NCBI GenBank assembly: GCA_032158295.1
Contig: CM063255.1
Location: 4,431,501 to 4,495,500 of the forward strand
Length of the DNA: 64,000 nt
Direction of reading: 5' to 3'
DNA from: Pycnopodia helianthoides
Lineage: Eukaryota > Echinodermata > Asteroidea > Forcipulatida > Asteriidae
Below the pieces are notes generated by a model. It was given only the letters and a program-made list of their open reading frames with translations, searched no databases and had not been told where the DNA came from. Of the stretch, positions 1-11,868 are shown piece by piece. The first letter of the stretch is position 1. Every line of letters starts with the position of its first letter. The translations under genes were made by a program, and so were the position numbers.

Positions 1-234
1 GAATTTTTAATCAACCAAACTGCCAAAGTTTGAATAAATTCACTGGTCACATGCTAGAGAAAACAATGAAAATTGGGTTTAAAGTTGGTCTGTTTTGTTT
101 TTGTCTGTTTGTTGTCGGTGTAATTGGCACCTTCAAAGTTCAAAGCAGGTTCATTTCAACTGCGGCAATTGAAATAAGCAGTGCCGATTTGTTTGGTCTT
201 TAAATACTATTTTCTTGACTTTGGCAGTATTACA

Positions 235-430
235 GAGCCCAATTTCATAGAGCTGCTCAAGCAGAAAATATTGCTTAACAATTGTCAGCTAAGCAGAAAT
301 GAGCAGGATACTAGTCACAAATTGTACGTGTGACATGGTATTTGGGCTGGTAACCTTATTCTGGTAGGCATAATTTGGTTGTGCTTAGCTACTTTTTTCG
401 TGCTTAAGCAGCTTTATGAAATTCCGGCCC
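235..430. mobile_element. MITE family G, copy 1
   Basis: Inverted ends GAGCCCAATTTCATAGAGCTG and GCAGCTTTATGAAATTCCGGC with the internal words GAGCAGGATACTAGTCACAAA and GGCTGGTAACCTTATTCTGG typical of the family. Confidence 0.8.
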
Positions 431-1077
431 AGATGGGAATATTTCTCTGGAGGATCGGTGCTGGTGTTACCCTTCGGGGTACCACTGTTTGGGAAGAACC
501 TCCACACAAAAATGAATATTCATGATTTGTTTTTTTGTCGACGCCCACATGGTCCAATGTCACCTCCAGCTGGATAGAGCCCTTTCATTTACCAATTGGT
601 AGAATTAACGTATTAGGTTTGGACTTAAAGGTTCGGAATGTTTGTACACCCTCTATTTGACCTGGGTATGGTTTGCTATACGCGCTAATACCGCATGGTG
701 ATTGTGCCTTTGTTGATGAGCTGGGTGTCGTGGGACAACTGACTATAGAGTAGGTTCACTGTTTGATTGGCTCTGCCCTTGGTATATCAGATACGGGGAA
801 CAATAGGGGGCATAATTGGGGAGCTAATTACCCTAATTATATGCGTGGAGGTTCTTCCACACACACATAGTGTATAGTTTTTGTTTTTTCATTCAATTGG
901 TTTATTGCTAAAACATATTGCAGCCAAAGGCTGAATTACATGAAATTTACAATATTAAATTTCAGACAATCTGTGACAAAAATATACAGAAATGTACATT
1001 AGAAATGACAAACAGTCACTAAGAGCATGGTAAAAGTAGATAATGAAAATGTGATTAATTAAATTTAGGAGATAAGC

Positions 1078-1411
1078 TTAAAGGCCCTGTACACTATTGG
1101 TAAGATCGAAAAACACAATGTTCACAGATTCACACATAACTTACACGATTTAAAGTAAGTAATGGTAGAAAGGGTTCCTTAAAGTATTTCTGCCTAAAAT
1201 GCTATCGTTTCTGAGAAACGAGTAAAACAATAGTAATTATCGCGCGTGATAATTTGAAAAAACAGAAAACACATAAGATCTCTTTTCACTGTTTTCTCGA
1301 TGACCAATTGAGCTCAAACTTTCACAGGTTTGTTTGTTCATGCATATGTTTAATCACACAAAATGTGGACACTGATTTTGAGCCGTTACCAAAAGTGTAC
1401 AATACCTTTAA
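1078..1411 (-). mobile_element. TTAA MITE family B, copy 1
   Basis: Family B elements are about 340 bp, bounded by TTAA, with ends AAAGGTATTGTACACTTTTGG and AAAGGCCCTGTACACTATTGG (reverse strand). This copy holds the shared core word CACAGGTTTGTTTGTTCATGCA and a near-palindrome AATTATC..GATAATT at its centre. Confidence 0.85.
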
Positions 1412-1438
1412 GGAGAGCATAGTGTATTTTTTAAAACG

Positions 1439-1790
1439 TTAAAAGCTGTGTACAACATTGGTAAGACTAAGAATATAAATGTTCACAGATATGCACATAA
1501 CTTACATGGTATGAAGATGGTCATGGTGGAAAACTTCCCTTGAAATAGTTTTGCTTGAAATGCTATAGTTTTTGAGAAATTAGTAAAACAGTAAGTTTTT
1601 TATCACGGCGATGAAATCCGATGTTTGAAAACAGTGAAAACATATAAAGGGGTCTTTTACTGTTTTTAGTGACTCCGATGACCGATTGAGCTTAAAATTT
1701 CACAGGTTGGTTATTTCATGGGTATGTTGGGTTGCACAAAGTGTGGATACTGGTATTTGACAATTACCAATGTTGTACACTGTGCTTTAA
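1439..1790 (-). mobile_element. TTAA MITE family Q, copy 1
   Basis: About 350 bp bounded by TTAA. The ends (AAAGCTGTGTACAACATTGG) differ from family B but the internal core is related (CACAGGTTGGTTATTTCATGG). The second copy is near 30,920-31,264. Confidence 0.7.
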
Positions 1791-2360
1791 TGCCCTGCAT
1801 TTGGTTTTGAATCTTTATGATCAGTGATCTCTCCGATGGAAGCGAATCATGTGATAATATTTCCTTCAATAATTACCGGGATCCCATACTTTGTCTCTGG
1901 AGGTGTCAAGGAAAGTAAACAAGATAAGAACAATTTTTTTAGGGTAGGGTTTGTGTTTGAGATCGTGACCCATAACATGTGTAGACCACCACTGCAACCC
2001 CATGTTGGTGTGTGTATGACATGCACATGCACTGTAGCCCAACTGTCAGTTAAACTGCCGGGGGGGGATGACTGACAGGAGTTTATCAGCAAAAGCGATG
2101 TTTTGAGACCCGTGTTAAAAAGTAACCGGAGTTGATACTGAACTTCAGACCATAATCGACCAATAAAAAGAGCAAGGGGGGGGGGGGGGTTAAGTTCAGA
2201 ATACTTGGCGTCTGCTTTCTGAAGCGGCTACTGTTTGCCACCGTCCCCTTGTTTGGTGCTGCGGACATATTGCAATTACCTCTCCAATACGCCAATCATT
2301 TTTGATGGGCCGCATATCAAAAAAGGATGGCAAATTATTTAAAGGGGTGCCATGCACCTT

Positions 2361-2480
2361 AATAATAATAATAATAATAGCTATATTTATAAAGCGTATT
2401 TACAAGGAGATCAAAGCACTCTGAACAAGAATAGAAAAATAACTACGGTGTAGTGAATAAGAAGTGTGTAAGGCACTTCC
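2361..2480 (-). mobile_element. Tail of a SINE-like element with (AAT)n
   Basis: An (AAT)n run followed by TATTTATAAAGCG and CAAAGCACTCTG resembles the reversed 3' end of the tRNA-Leu-like SINEs seen elsewhere in the window. Confidence 0.4.
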
Positions 2481-2496
2481 TAAAAAAAGTAAAAGA

Positions 2497-2591
2497 CAGG
2501 GAGTTCCTGATGCTACAGGGAGTTCCTGATGCTACAGGGAGTTCCTGATGCTACAGGGAGTTCCTGATGCTACAGGGAGTTCCTGATGCTG
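2497..2591. repeat. Tandem repeat, 19-bp unit, 5 copies
   Basis: Unit CAGGGAGTTCCTGATGCTA repeated five times with only the last base differing in the final copy, so it is recent. Confidence 0.95.
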
Positions 2592-2689
2592 AGGGGAACA
2601 CCGTTCCAAAGTTTGAGGGAAAGGGTTCACGCTTGCAAACAGACATGAAAGAATTTTATATTTTGTCGATCCACCCTAAACTCGGACAG

Positions 2690-2945
2690 GTTGGTTTGGT
2701 ATCTCTCCTCAACGTCCACCTCTAGGACCCGGGTTCGAATCCCACCGGGGGGCACACTGTGTGGATTGGGTTTTCAGTCCCTTCTTAATGGCGTTGGTTT
2801 TTCCCTGGATTTTTCCTCCCATTATCTAAAACTGAAACTGCCTTCTACTGTCTTCTCTCCGTTGTCCGTGGGGTTCTTGGCTAGTACAGTGATTAAGTCA
2901 GCTTTTCTTAGAGTCCTTGGCTTCACAACCAGAAGGTGATTGTAC
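2690..2945 (+). mobile_element. tRNA-derived SINE (family V)
   Basis: A clear Pol III B box, GGGTTCGAATCCC, sits about 45 bp into the element; a degraded A-box region precedes it and a non-tRNA tail (TGTGTGGATTGGGTTTTCAG...) follows. Confidence 0.6.
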
Positions 2946-3429
2946 CATGTCTGGTTTTTTTCATAGAAGAATGAAGTAAAAGTGTTTTTGGGGATAGGCC
3001 CACACCGTCTTCAAGGAATTGTTTCTAGGGTTTAAAACAGTCCGTTTATGGGGACTTTAAACCCCCCTGCATATCAACAGGGTTGTTTGTGGAGAGGTTC
3101 CACTTCTTTTTGTACTGGCTTCGTTGGCCCCGAGTACTAGTTCATTGTTCACGGGAGGGAAAACTTATCGCATCGTCCGAGAGCTGCAATCATTCTGATA
3201 TTGCCCATTTTGGAAAGTTGAAGTGCCGTTCAATGGTGTGTTGATAACGGCCTGAATGGAAATTAATCAGGGTGCCTGTAATTCTGTGGTGGTGAGCTTC
3301 AAGAGGGTCCTTGGTTATAATGCACAGGAGTTGTTGCTCATGCAATATCACTAGAAATGGGTTGGAAACACTCCAAATGTTTATGGGTTTGAGGCATCGC
3401 ATGGTGAGGTATCAATATATATTCGGTTT

Positions 3430-3770
3430 GCGGTAACACCATGTGTATAAATATCTACTTTGCTGTGTAGATTTGTTCTTTAGAGAACTTGTCCTGCTAT
3501 TTATTCTACTACCGCGGAGTAGATTTTCGGGATTCGGGAGACTTCTCAGTTCTGAAAAGAACTGTCCTGCTTATTAACTACTACCTGGGCGGGAGGTAGA
3601 AAATCGGCCTGGACTACTACTTTAGCTTTGTGGATCGGGGGGACTTCTCGTAATTAACTGCACTGCCGCGGAGTGAGTTTTTTTTTGTCTCAATGTTTCG
3701 ACTAGCTTGCTCTAGTCATCGTCGTCAGGAGACTGTTGTCTGCTCACAGAGCTCTTGTTGAGAACGAGTT
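3430..3770. repeat. Dispersed repeat with internal echoes and a hairpin
   Basis: Three related segments of the form GAACTGTCCTGCT..ACTACCGCGGAG occur in a row. The right end holds, on the minus strand, the hairpin GACTAG/CTAGTC followed by GAAAC. It is possibly the end of a Penelope-like or other retroelement; the family is not recognised. Confidence 0.4.
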
Positions 3771-3828
3771 TAAATCTGCCCCGTCTGAATGAAACTGAGT
3801 TTTTAAATGTGTTGGAGGCCTGTCGTAC

Positions 3829-4115
3829 ACAAACCCAAGGGCCCGCCCCGAACACCAGCCCAGCGTACATTGTCTCGTCAAAACTCAAAACTGCTACGGG
3901 CTAGTAAACACCACTTCTCGCCTTTTGCCCCTGTGGGCTGCTAAAAATTGCCCAACCTTCTCTTTTCTAATGGTCATATTTTTTCACATAATACATTTTC
4001 GAAACATGTTAATGATTTTTGAGCGAGTGCATGTAATTTCCTTTGACTGGTAAACTTGTTTTTGATCGCTACCGTTAATACATCAGGAAGATAACGTTTT
4101 TGAAAGTACAATCTT
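3829..4115. repeat. Dispersed repeat family I, copy 1
   Basis: Shares GGGCTAGTAAACACCACTTC and flanking sequence with 25745-26060. Confidence 0.65.
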
Positions 4116-4147
4116 TGTAGTAAAGGTCACGTTCCTATATGCATATC

Positions 4148-4496
4148 TTAAAGGAACATTACAGAATTGGTAATTGTAAAATATACTTTTGATCACAGAT
4201 TTACACAAAGCTTACACTGTCTAATGATGATGATAGTAGAAAACATCCCTTGAAATATTTCTGTCTGAAATGCCATATTTGATGAGAAATGAATAAACTA
4301 ATTTTCCGATTGGAGTTTATCGCTCAGTGAGCGTTTTATTCATTTGTTGAACCTATATGATTTCATGCAAACGTGTAATCGGTTTTTCACTATTTTCTCA
4401 GGTTTGTCAGTTTATGTATATGGTGGATTTCATAAAGTGCTTACACTGCCAGCAACTGTTTTGTTAGCAAAAACCAATTCTGTAATGTTCCTTTAA
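4148..4496 (-). mobile_element. TTAA MITE family A, copy 1
   Basis: Family A: about 345-400 bp, TTAA on both sides, terminal inverted repeat AGGAACATTACAGAATTGG, central CGCTCA/TGAGCG palindrome, core words CTGTAGAAGTTTGAGATCGA and GAGAAAATAGTGAAAA. This copy lacks part of the right-hand core. Confidence 0.9.
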
Positions 4497-5202
4497 ACTA
4501 AACCAAATTTCTGTTTGATGTTTTTTTTTTCCCCACTGCAAAAGAATTGTGCCCAAAAATCAACACTTTTGAACCACGTCAGTGTTTGGTGGTGAATTAC
4601 AACTCATCAAACCTGACCCCTGACCCCTGACCGTTGCCTCACCTTAATGAAAATTAAACAAATGCATAATACGCCCCCCCCCCACCCTCCCCTCCGCCTA
4701 AAAAAAAAAAAGTGACAACACAAAACATTCAAATCAAAGGTTTTTCTTTTGCTATTTCTTGTGTGCATGTCCCACAACTATCAGTAACAGTGGCATTTCC
4801 ACCGCCACACCATGCGGGGAATGTTTTTCCGTTTATTTATTCTGTTGTATTTTGAAGGGTATTTTTTTGTTTGTTTTTCCAGTAGTATGAGAGCCAACAC
4901 GAGCAGTTTTTTTTTTTTTTACAAAGATTTTTATCTATTTTTGGCGACAGGCTTGTGCTAACAAAAGGCGTTGACATCCGCTACTATTAACTGCCTAGCG
5001 AGAACAGAGGGGACTGTACACGGACATTTGCGCGCAAACATTCGATGCTTGCTTTTTTTTTCTTTTTTTCTTTTTTTTCGTTCAGTGGTTTGCATGCCGT
5101 CTTTTTCGTTCGATCTACGTTTCTATCTTCGTATCTAAGCAATTGTATCTCACCTTATGTCCATTTCATTGTCTGGTTTACTCATGGGTCTTCTGTAAAA
5201 TC

Positions 5203-6030
5203 TGCGTTGTGTCTTAGAAGAAGCTGCTCTGCATTGTGTCTTAGAAGAAGCCGCTCTGCATTGTGTCTTAGACGAAGCCGCTCTGCATTGTGACTTAGAC
5301 GAAGCCGCTCTGCATTGTGTCTTAGACGAAGCTGCTCTGCATTGTGTCTTGGAAGAAGCCGCTCTGCATTGTGACTTAGAAGAAGCCGCTCTGCAAAGTG
5401 TCTTAGAAGAAGCCGCTCTGCATTGTGACTTAGAAGAAGCCGCTCTGCATTGTGTCTTGGAAGAAGCCGCTCTGCATTGTGTCTTGGAAGAAGCCGCTCT
5501 GCATTGTGTCTTATAAGAAGCCGCTCTGCATTGTGACTTAGAAGAAGCCGCTCTGCATTGTGTCTTGGAAGAAGCCGCTCTGCATTGTGTCTTGGAAGAA
5601 GCCGCTCTGCATTGTGTCTTATAAGAAGCTGCTCTGCATTGTGGCTTAGAAGAAGCCGCTCTGCAAAGTGTCTTAGAAGAAGCCGCTCTGCATTGTGTCT
5701 CAGAAGAAGCCGCTCTGCATTGTGTCTTGGAAGAAGCCGCTCTGCATTGTGTCTTAGAAGAAGCTGCTCTGCATTGTGACTTAGAAGAAGCCGCTCTGCA
5801 AAGTGTCTTAGAAGAAGCCGCTCTGCATTGTGTCTTAGAAGAAGCCGCTCTGCATTGTGTCTTATAAGAAGCCGCTCTGCAATGTGTCTTATAGAAGACG
5901 CCACTCTGCAATGTGTCTTGGAAGAAGCCGCTCTGCAATGTGTCTTGGAAGAAGCCGCTCTGCAATGTGTCTTGGAAGAAGCCGCTCTGCAATGTGTCTT
6001 GGAAGAAGCCGCTCTGCAAAGCGTTTTGAG
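5203..6030. repeat. 27-bp minisatellite, about 30 copies
   Basis: Unit GTGTCTTAGAAGAAGCCGCTCTGCATT with point variants (GACTTAG, TCTTGG, TCTTATAAG, CAAAGTG). Variants recur in order, for example a four-unit pattern (GACTTAG, TCTTGG, TCTTGG, TCTTATAAG) seen twice in succession, which indicates higher-order duplication. Because 27 is a multiple of 3, several frames stay open; no coding evidence supports them. Confidence 0.95.
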
Positions 6031-6841
6031 AAGGAGCCGCTTTTTATATAAAATTTGTAGGGTAGATGGCCTTATAGCTTTCGATCCAAACCGGACCATC
6101 GTCAGAGGCATAAACAAGCACAAACAAAAACATATCCATTTATAGCAAAAAAGAGAGGCAAAGAACAATGGGATGGCATTGTTGGGAAATGTTCTGAAAA
6201 AAACAGGGGAGGAGTGGGAAAGGAGAAAATGGACGTAATAACGAGTAAAACAAAGAACAAGCAACTAAAATTATTATTATATATATATATATAATTTTTT
6301 TTGGGGGGGGGGGTGGGGGGGGGAGAGTATTTTTCCATCCACAGTTTCCCATTATTGCTGGTAGTTCGTTGTAGGCTTTCCCCCAATGTTTACTTGAACT
6401 GTTGAAGTAAATTTTTGTTTATCTTGCCAGCTTGCACGAACTGACCTTGCATGCAGTCTGAATGAAAACAAATAGCTACAAAACTATCACCCAACAGATT
6501 CCTTTAGATATATATTTTTTTCACCAGAATTGAGAATTTTGTTTGTTGGCGCTGTACCATCTGGTGTTATAAATGGACGTGCGTTGCATTCACAATAGAT
6601 TTGGGGGTATAGCTCAATGCTCTTGGTTTTGTGGAGCCTCTCTAAAGGTCTTAAACCCTTTATAGGCCATTAATTTTTGTACCGTCAGTCATCACCATAC
6701 ACCCGATATCATTTTATTGTTGTTGAATGTGGTTTTTTTAAACATTTTTTTCTTGCAAAAGTGTCTGAACCTTGTGGCTCACTACTTGACAACATATATA
6801 GAACAGACAATTTGTTTTGTTTTAGAAGCATAGATACTATG
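6031..6841. other. Gene-free DNA
   Basis: A short (TA)n run and G-run near 6,275-6,325; otherwise nothing recognised. Confidence 0.5.
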
Positions 6842-7333
6842 TTAAAGGAACATCACAGAATTGGTTTTGCTAACAAAACAGTTGCTGGCAGTGTAAGCAC
6901 TTTATGTAATCCACCATATACATAAACTGACAAACCTGTAGAAGTTTGAGATCGATCGGCCATCTGGATCACGAGAAAATAGTGAAAAACCGTACACGTT
7001 TGGTAACAGCTCAAAATCAGTGTCCACATTTTGTGTGATTTAACATATGCATGAACAAACAAACCTGTGAAAGTTTGAGCTCAATTGGTCATCGAGGTCA
7101 CGAGAAAATAGTGAAAAGAGATCTTATGTGTTTTCTGTTTTTTCAAACATCGAGTTTTTATCACGCGTGATAAAAACTTTTGTTTTACTCATTTCTCAGA
7201 AACGATAGCATTTTAGGCAGAAATATTTTAAGGAACCCTTTCTACTATTACTTACTTTAAATCATGTAATTTATGTGTGAATCTGTGAACGTTTGTCTTT
7301 TTCGATCTTACCATTAGTGTACAGGGCCTTTAA
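6842..7333 (+). mobile_element. Chimeric TTAA MITE: left half family A, right part family B
   Basis: TTAA plus the family A left end runs to about 6990 (GAGAAAATAGTGAAAAACCG); at a TACAC microhomology it switches to family B (TTTGGTAACAGCTCAAAATC) and runs to the family B right end and TTAA at 7330-7333. A 26-bp perfect palindrome lies at 7153-7178. Confidence 0.85.
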
Positions 7334-8252
7334 ATTAAATAAAAAGATTGAACAAAAGAGAAAGTTCAGAGGCGTTTTCTACTTCATCACATTAACAGAG
7401 AACCCAACTAGTGGCTACTGTACTCTCTTGTTTAGGGTTAAGACAATGATGGTTCCAAACACGATCTCATTGTATGGAAAACAAAACCAGACCTGTTTTA
7501 TTGTTTTGTTTCACTCCACAGGGAGCTACTGCACTTATATGTTTTAGATGTCTGGAAATTGTGGACAAAACAGAAACATAAAAAGTTATGTTTCTGGCTT
7601 TCGTTTGATTTGTTTCTCCAAAAGTGCATTGATTTAATAAAGAGATATGTGTTTTTATCTTGACTGATGTAATAAATGGTCACCTGCTGTTGTGAAATAT
7701 GTACACACTGTAGATTGGCCTGCCATGTCTTTGTGTCAGTTTCTTTCATTGTTCTATTTATTTCTTCATATAGCCTTGCGCGTATTTGAACTTCCGGGAT
7801 CATTGTGGTCCCAACCATATGGATTTTTTTTACGTGGGCGGGATTGTGTTTGTCAATTATTTTAGTTTAACGTACCGGTAGTTTATGGCCATGAAAATTA
7901 TATGTTGTTGGGAATGTAGTACTAAGTGATAAATGATATGAAAGTAAAATTAATTCAACAAAATAAGGAAGACAACCCAGAGAATAAGATCTTGACCTCT
8001 TTTTCCTGTTACTTGTAAAAAGTTAAGAATTTTGCTAAACTGGTGGTCATGTTGTCATTAAACCTATACAAATTCGGGCGTGATACAAATGGGGTTTCAA
8101 AATATAAGCATCCTTGTCCCAAGTTTTTTTCAATGTTAATTTGAACAAATTATTTGTCTCAAATGAAGACTGAGATTGTATTTATATAAGCTGTTATGTC
8201 CAAGAGATCCTTCTTCAAGCTTCTTCTAATTTAACTATCACTAATGTAATTG
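7334..8252. other. Gene-free DNA, probably intron of the OSR gene
   Basis: AT-rich, no repeat family recognised and no open frame with family resemblance. Confidence 0.5.
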
Positions 8253-8393
8253 TTTATATTGATATCAGATATTGACGAAATAGGCAGACCTCCAACATAA
8301 GGGGCTAGATAGCTCTAATGGTAGAGCGCTGATTAATCCGGAGGTCACAGGTTCACGTCCCGCTTTGGTTAATTTTCTTTGTTCAACCCTTGA
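8253..8393 (+). mobile_element. tRNA-like SINE family E, copy 1
   Basis: A 72-nt tRNA-like module from 8303 with A box TAGCTCTAATGGTAG and B box GGTTCACGTCC, preceded by the family leader GATATTGACGAAATAGG and followed by AATTTTCTTTGTTCAACCC. Confidence 0.7.
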
Positions 8394-8472
8394 ATTGTTT
8401 AAAAATTACCCAGAAAGTTTCCTTTATAACTTGATTTATTGATTTTTTTTTTTTTTTTTTTTTGGACTCCAG

Positions 8473-8878
8473 GTACATCCATTCCAAGGAGAAGCCCTTC
8501 AAGTGCCCGGAGTGCGGTAAGGGGTTCTGCCAGGCGCGCACCCTCGCCGTCCACAAGACGCTCCACCTGCAGGAGTCGCCGCACAAGTGCTCCACGTGCG
8601 GCCGCACCTTCAACCAGCGCAGCAACCTCAAGACTCATCTGCTCACCCATACCGACATCAAGCCCTACAACTGCGACAGCTGCGGCAAGGTCTTCAGGCG
8701 GAACTGCGACCTGAGGAGGCACAGCCTGACCCACGGCGAGGGCGGGGAAGGCATGGTGGTGTCCGGCGAGGAAGGGTCGGGCACGGAAGGGGAGCTGGAG
8801 GTCAGCATCGAGGAGAACGACGGCATCGTTAAGGTCAGGGAAGAGATGCAACAGGTCGTCGTCGAAACAGTACAGTAA
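8473..8878 (+). CDS. OSR: Terminal coding exon of an odd-skipped-related (OSR/bowl-type) C2H2 zinc-finger transcription factor
   Basis: This exon encodes about 135 residues ending in TAA at 8876-8878. It opens after a long T-run and CAG (acceptor at 8470-8472) in phase 2, so the split codon plus [11 protein letters not shown] rebuilds the linker typical of odd-skipped family proteins. Three complete C2H2 fingers follow: [24 protein letters not shown] and [12 protein letters not shown], each C-x2-C-x12-H-x3-H. The stretches [17 protein letters not shown] and [19 protein letters not shown] are diagnostic of odd/bowl/OSR. The tail is acidic and has no recognised domain. Family members are nuclear DNA-binding regulators of gut, mesoderm and kidney-type development. 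The exon is GC-rich against AT-rich surroundings. The upstream exon with the first fingers was not found in the 8.4 kb before it, so it lies outside the window. Confidence 0.92.
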
Positions 8879-9189
8879 GATTATATCGGGGGAGAGGGGG
8901 GGGGGGGGAGATGATTCTTGGGTACTTCTCTCTATGTAGCTGTTTGATACTACCCCAAATTAACATCCACACTATTTTAATCTTTTGTTTGTGGTCGTAT
9001 GCTTAGCCCCCCTTGCAATGCATGGTGAGTTTGTTCGGCAGCGCAGTACTAAGTTCAACTCAGTAGCGCAAATACTGCCAGTGGTGGGGTTTGGGGCTTG
9101 TGCACTAAGTGTGGACATCTCTGAAAACTAAAATAATGAAAGAAAAGGTCAAAGTTCCTTTAATTACATTATGAAGCGATATCCAATAT

Positions 9190-9590
9190 CACTCTTGAGC
9201 CCTTGTCCACACGACAGAGCAAACACCCAGGCAATGAAAACCCCAGGGAATTCCTGGGGAGGTTCAACCCACCAATTACCCCCAAGATCACTTGATGCAA
9301 ACTTCCAGGGGGAAATGACCACTCAATACCCAACCCTCTTGCCTTAACCCCAAGCAGGGGTAGCTATTACCCGAGAGTTTGCCGGGGTTTAGCAAGTCAA
9401 GTGTGAACGGTCCCATTTTTCTCCGGGAATTTCCCCGGGGATTTTATCTGGTGTGAATGGGGCTAACGAAGCTCTGTTAATGGCACATTCCGATAATGTT
9501 CGTGTGTAGAGAGCGTTTTTGACATCTGCCAATAGTGTGGATGCAACTGACAAAGATTTGGGGCAAGACAAATGATTGTAAATATATCTG
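9190..9590. repeat. GC-rich dispersed element, family not recognised
   Basis: Contains the short hairpin CCCCAGGGAATTCCTGGGG and related words CCGGGAATTTCCCCGGGG near its other end. No coding potential. Confidence 0.35.
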
Positions 9591-9622
9591 ATACCCATAG
9601 TGTGTACAGACCCTATCGGTTG

Positions 9623-9978
9623 TTAAAGGTATTACACAGGGTTGGTAAGGATTAAAAAAAAAACATCATTGTTCAACTTTAGCCTGAAAGCTTACTGATT
9701 ATGGAGTTCATACTAGAACCTTTTTTGATTTTCTGTGAAATATTTCCCCCAGAAATGAGGTCATATTCAAGAAAACCGAACAATGCAACAGCTGGCTGAT
9801 TTGGGTTCTTACAAAAAAAATGTGCTTGGTTTTTTTCACTATTTTCTCCTGAATCACACAACCGATTAAGCCCAAATTTTTCACAAGTTTGTTATTTTGA
9901 TGCATATGGTTGGTCACACAAAACATGAACAACACTGTCTTCAGCTACCAGCTCTACCCATCCTGTATAATACCTTAA
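9623..9978. mobile_element. TTAA MITE family D, copy 1
   Basis: TTAA-bounded, ends AAAGGTATTACACAGGGTTGG and CCTGTATAATACCTT. The core CACAAGTTTGTTATTTTGATG and CACTATTTTCTCC (reverse of GAGAAAATAGTG) links it to families A, B, C and Q. Confidence 0.8.
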
Positions 9979-10649
9979 AGCTCATTTCACTTCATATAAA
10001 TGTACATTGGTATGTGTCAAGTCATTTAGCTTGTAAATAGGGCATATTTATTTACAGTTAACTGGGGTCTATGGCAGTGTGCACAGCAGCACATGTAGAT
10101 TTTATAGAAAATTTATTCCTTCTTTTTTTTTTAGGGGGGGGGGGGGTATTCGGAGAGGTAGGGAGGGATGAAGTATATGGAGGAATACACAGTCGAAAAA
10201 AAAATAGAGGGAATTGTTTTATTTTTTTGCGTTGGTAAATTTATAGGTACAGAGAGAACCAACTCAATCTATTTATTATTTATATTCAGTTAGAATTATG
10301 TATTATTGGTTTAAACAAACATTATGTAAATTAAGTCAAATATTTATTGTCTTCAGTGTAGATGACTAAGCATACAATCTAACGAGAGATTGGATGCAAC
10401 TTGTACTTTTAGAGCATCAGTACGGTATATTGTTTTAATTAATTTTTTAGGGAAATACATGTGCTTTTTTTAATCGATCGCAGCCAGTATTAAATCTGTG
10501 AGTACGGAATACCTCTAAAAAAGTGGACTTTTCCACATCTTATGTATGTAGTTTATGTGATTGGGGAGAGTCCACTTTGCACTAGTGGGGGTGTATTGTA
10601 CTTTTGAGACCACTCAATAAATGTTGACAATGAGCTAGTCTTGTTTCCA

Positions 10650-10848
10650 GGGTCCAATTTCATGGAGCTGCTATAATAGCACAAAAAGCAGCTAAGCACA
10701 ACAAAAATTATGATTACCAGAATAAGGTTACCAGCCAAACCACCATGACACTTGTACAAAAATTTGACTGGTATCATGCTCCTTTCTGCTTAGCAGACAA
10801 TTGTTAAGCGACATTTTCTGTGTAAGCAGCTCTATAGAATTCGGCCCA
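10650..10848. mobile_element. Palindromic-ended MITE family G, copy 2
   Basis: About 190-200 bp; ends GGTCCAATTTCATGGAGCTGC and its inverse. Shares GCTTAGCAG and GGTTACCAGCCAAA with other copies. Confidence 0.75.
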
Positions 10849-11868
10849 GGAGACAACTCTAAGTATAAGCTAATGGGACAGTCAGACACACTTACAAGTT
10901 CTTCCTCTTCACTGTGAAAAAAAGACTTGTGTTAAAGCCTATCCTTTCCACATACATTCTACCACTGTCCCTTGTCCAACTGATGAGGGCGCTATTCCAA
11001 ATGGCACACTGGTCTGATGGCTGGTTTTCAAAAAGTAATGACATGTACATGTACGTGTACTAAAAAAACAACTATTAAATTAATGTGTACATAAATGACC
11101 AAATTGATTGCAATTTTGGTAAACTCATCTGATTTTCACTAATAAGGTTTTTTCGATGATAGAATCAACATTCTAAAGAGAAAAGGAATGCCTATTTTAT
11201 TTTTTAACTAAATACAATTACCATGCATGACTTGGGTCTGTTATTAGATATGATTAAATATCAATTTTTGGCCGTACGTGTTATGGCACTTGAATTTTTC
11301 CTCTCTGTTTTTCTAAAGTACAATTTTTATGATAATAATAATAGTAGGTGAAATTGACCACACTTCTCCAGTACGCCTTTCCATAATTCACAGGACCTAA
11401 TCCTAAACAGTACCTTGCATTGTTCTTCATAAATAAAACTACTGAAAGTACACACTGCTCAGTTTATGCGTGAGCTAAAAAAAAAAAAAAATTGTCTCGT
11501 AAGAAATAATAATTAAGATGATTCAGAGTCTTGTAAGACTGTCGAGATCTGTTTGTATTTGTAAAATAATTATTTTTTTTGTAATGCGCATGAAATCAAT
11601 CCAATGGAATGACATTTATACGATTGTTGATAATAATAATATGCCAGTAACGGTGCTATATAATTTTTGCTATGATGCGTTATTAAATTATTAATAATGC
11701 CTAGGGTGTAAATAACTCGTTATAATTCTACGGTAATTTTGTTTCCGATCTGATTTTTTAATGAACGCGATTAATTAAGTAATTAACGTCATTTCTAGTA
11801 TGTGTTAAAACCTTTTCACAATGTAGCTTCTTCACATGTATGCGTAGTTAACGTTGCTGGGATGCATT
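10849..11868. other. Gene-free AT-rich DNA
   Basis: Only low-complexity tracts such as an ATGTACATGTACGTGTAC palindrome near 11,043 and A/T runs. Confidence 0.5.

Noticed and set aside
5203..6030. CRISPR array
   Set aside because: Contiguous tandem units without unique spacers, in an animal genome.
5150..6264. Long minus-strand ORFs of 289 and 360 codons
   Set aside because: They are readings of the 27-bp minisatellite; several frames are open because the unit is a multiple of three and lacks stops. No codon bias or family similarity.
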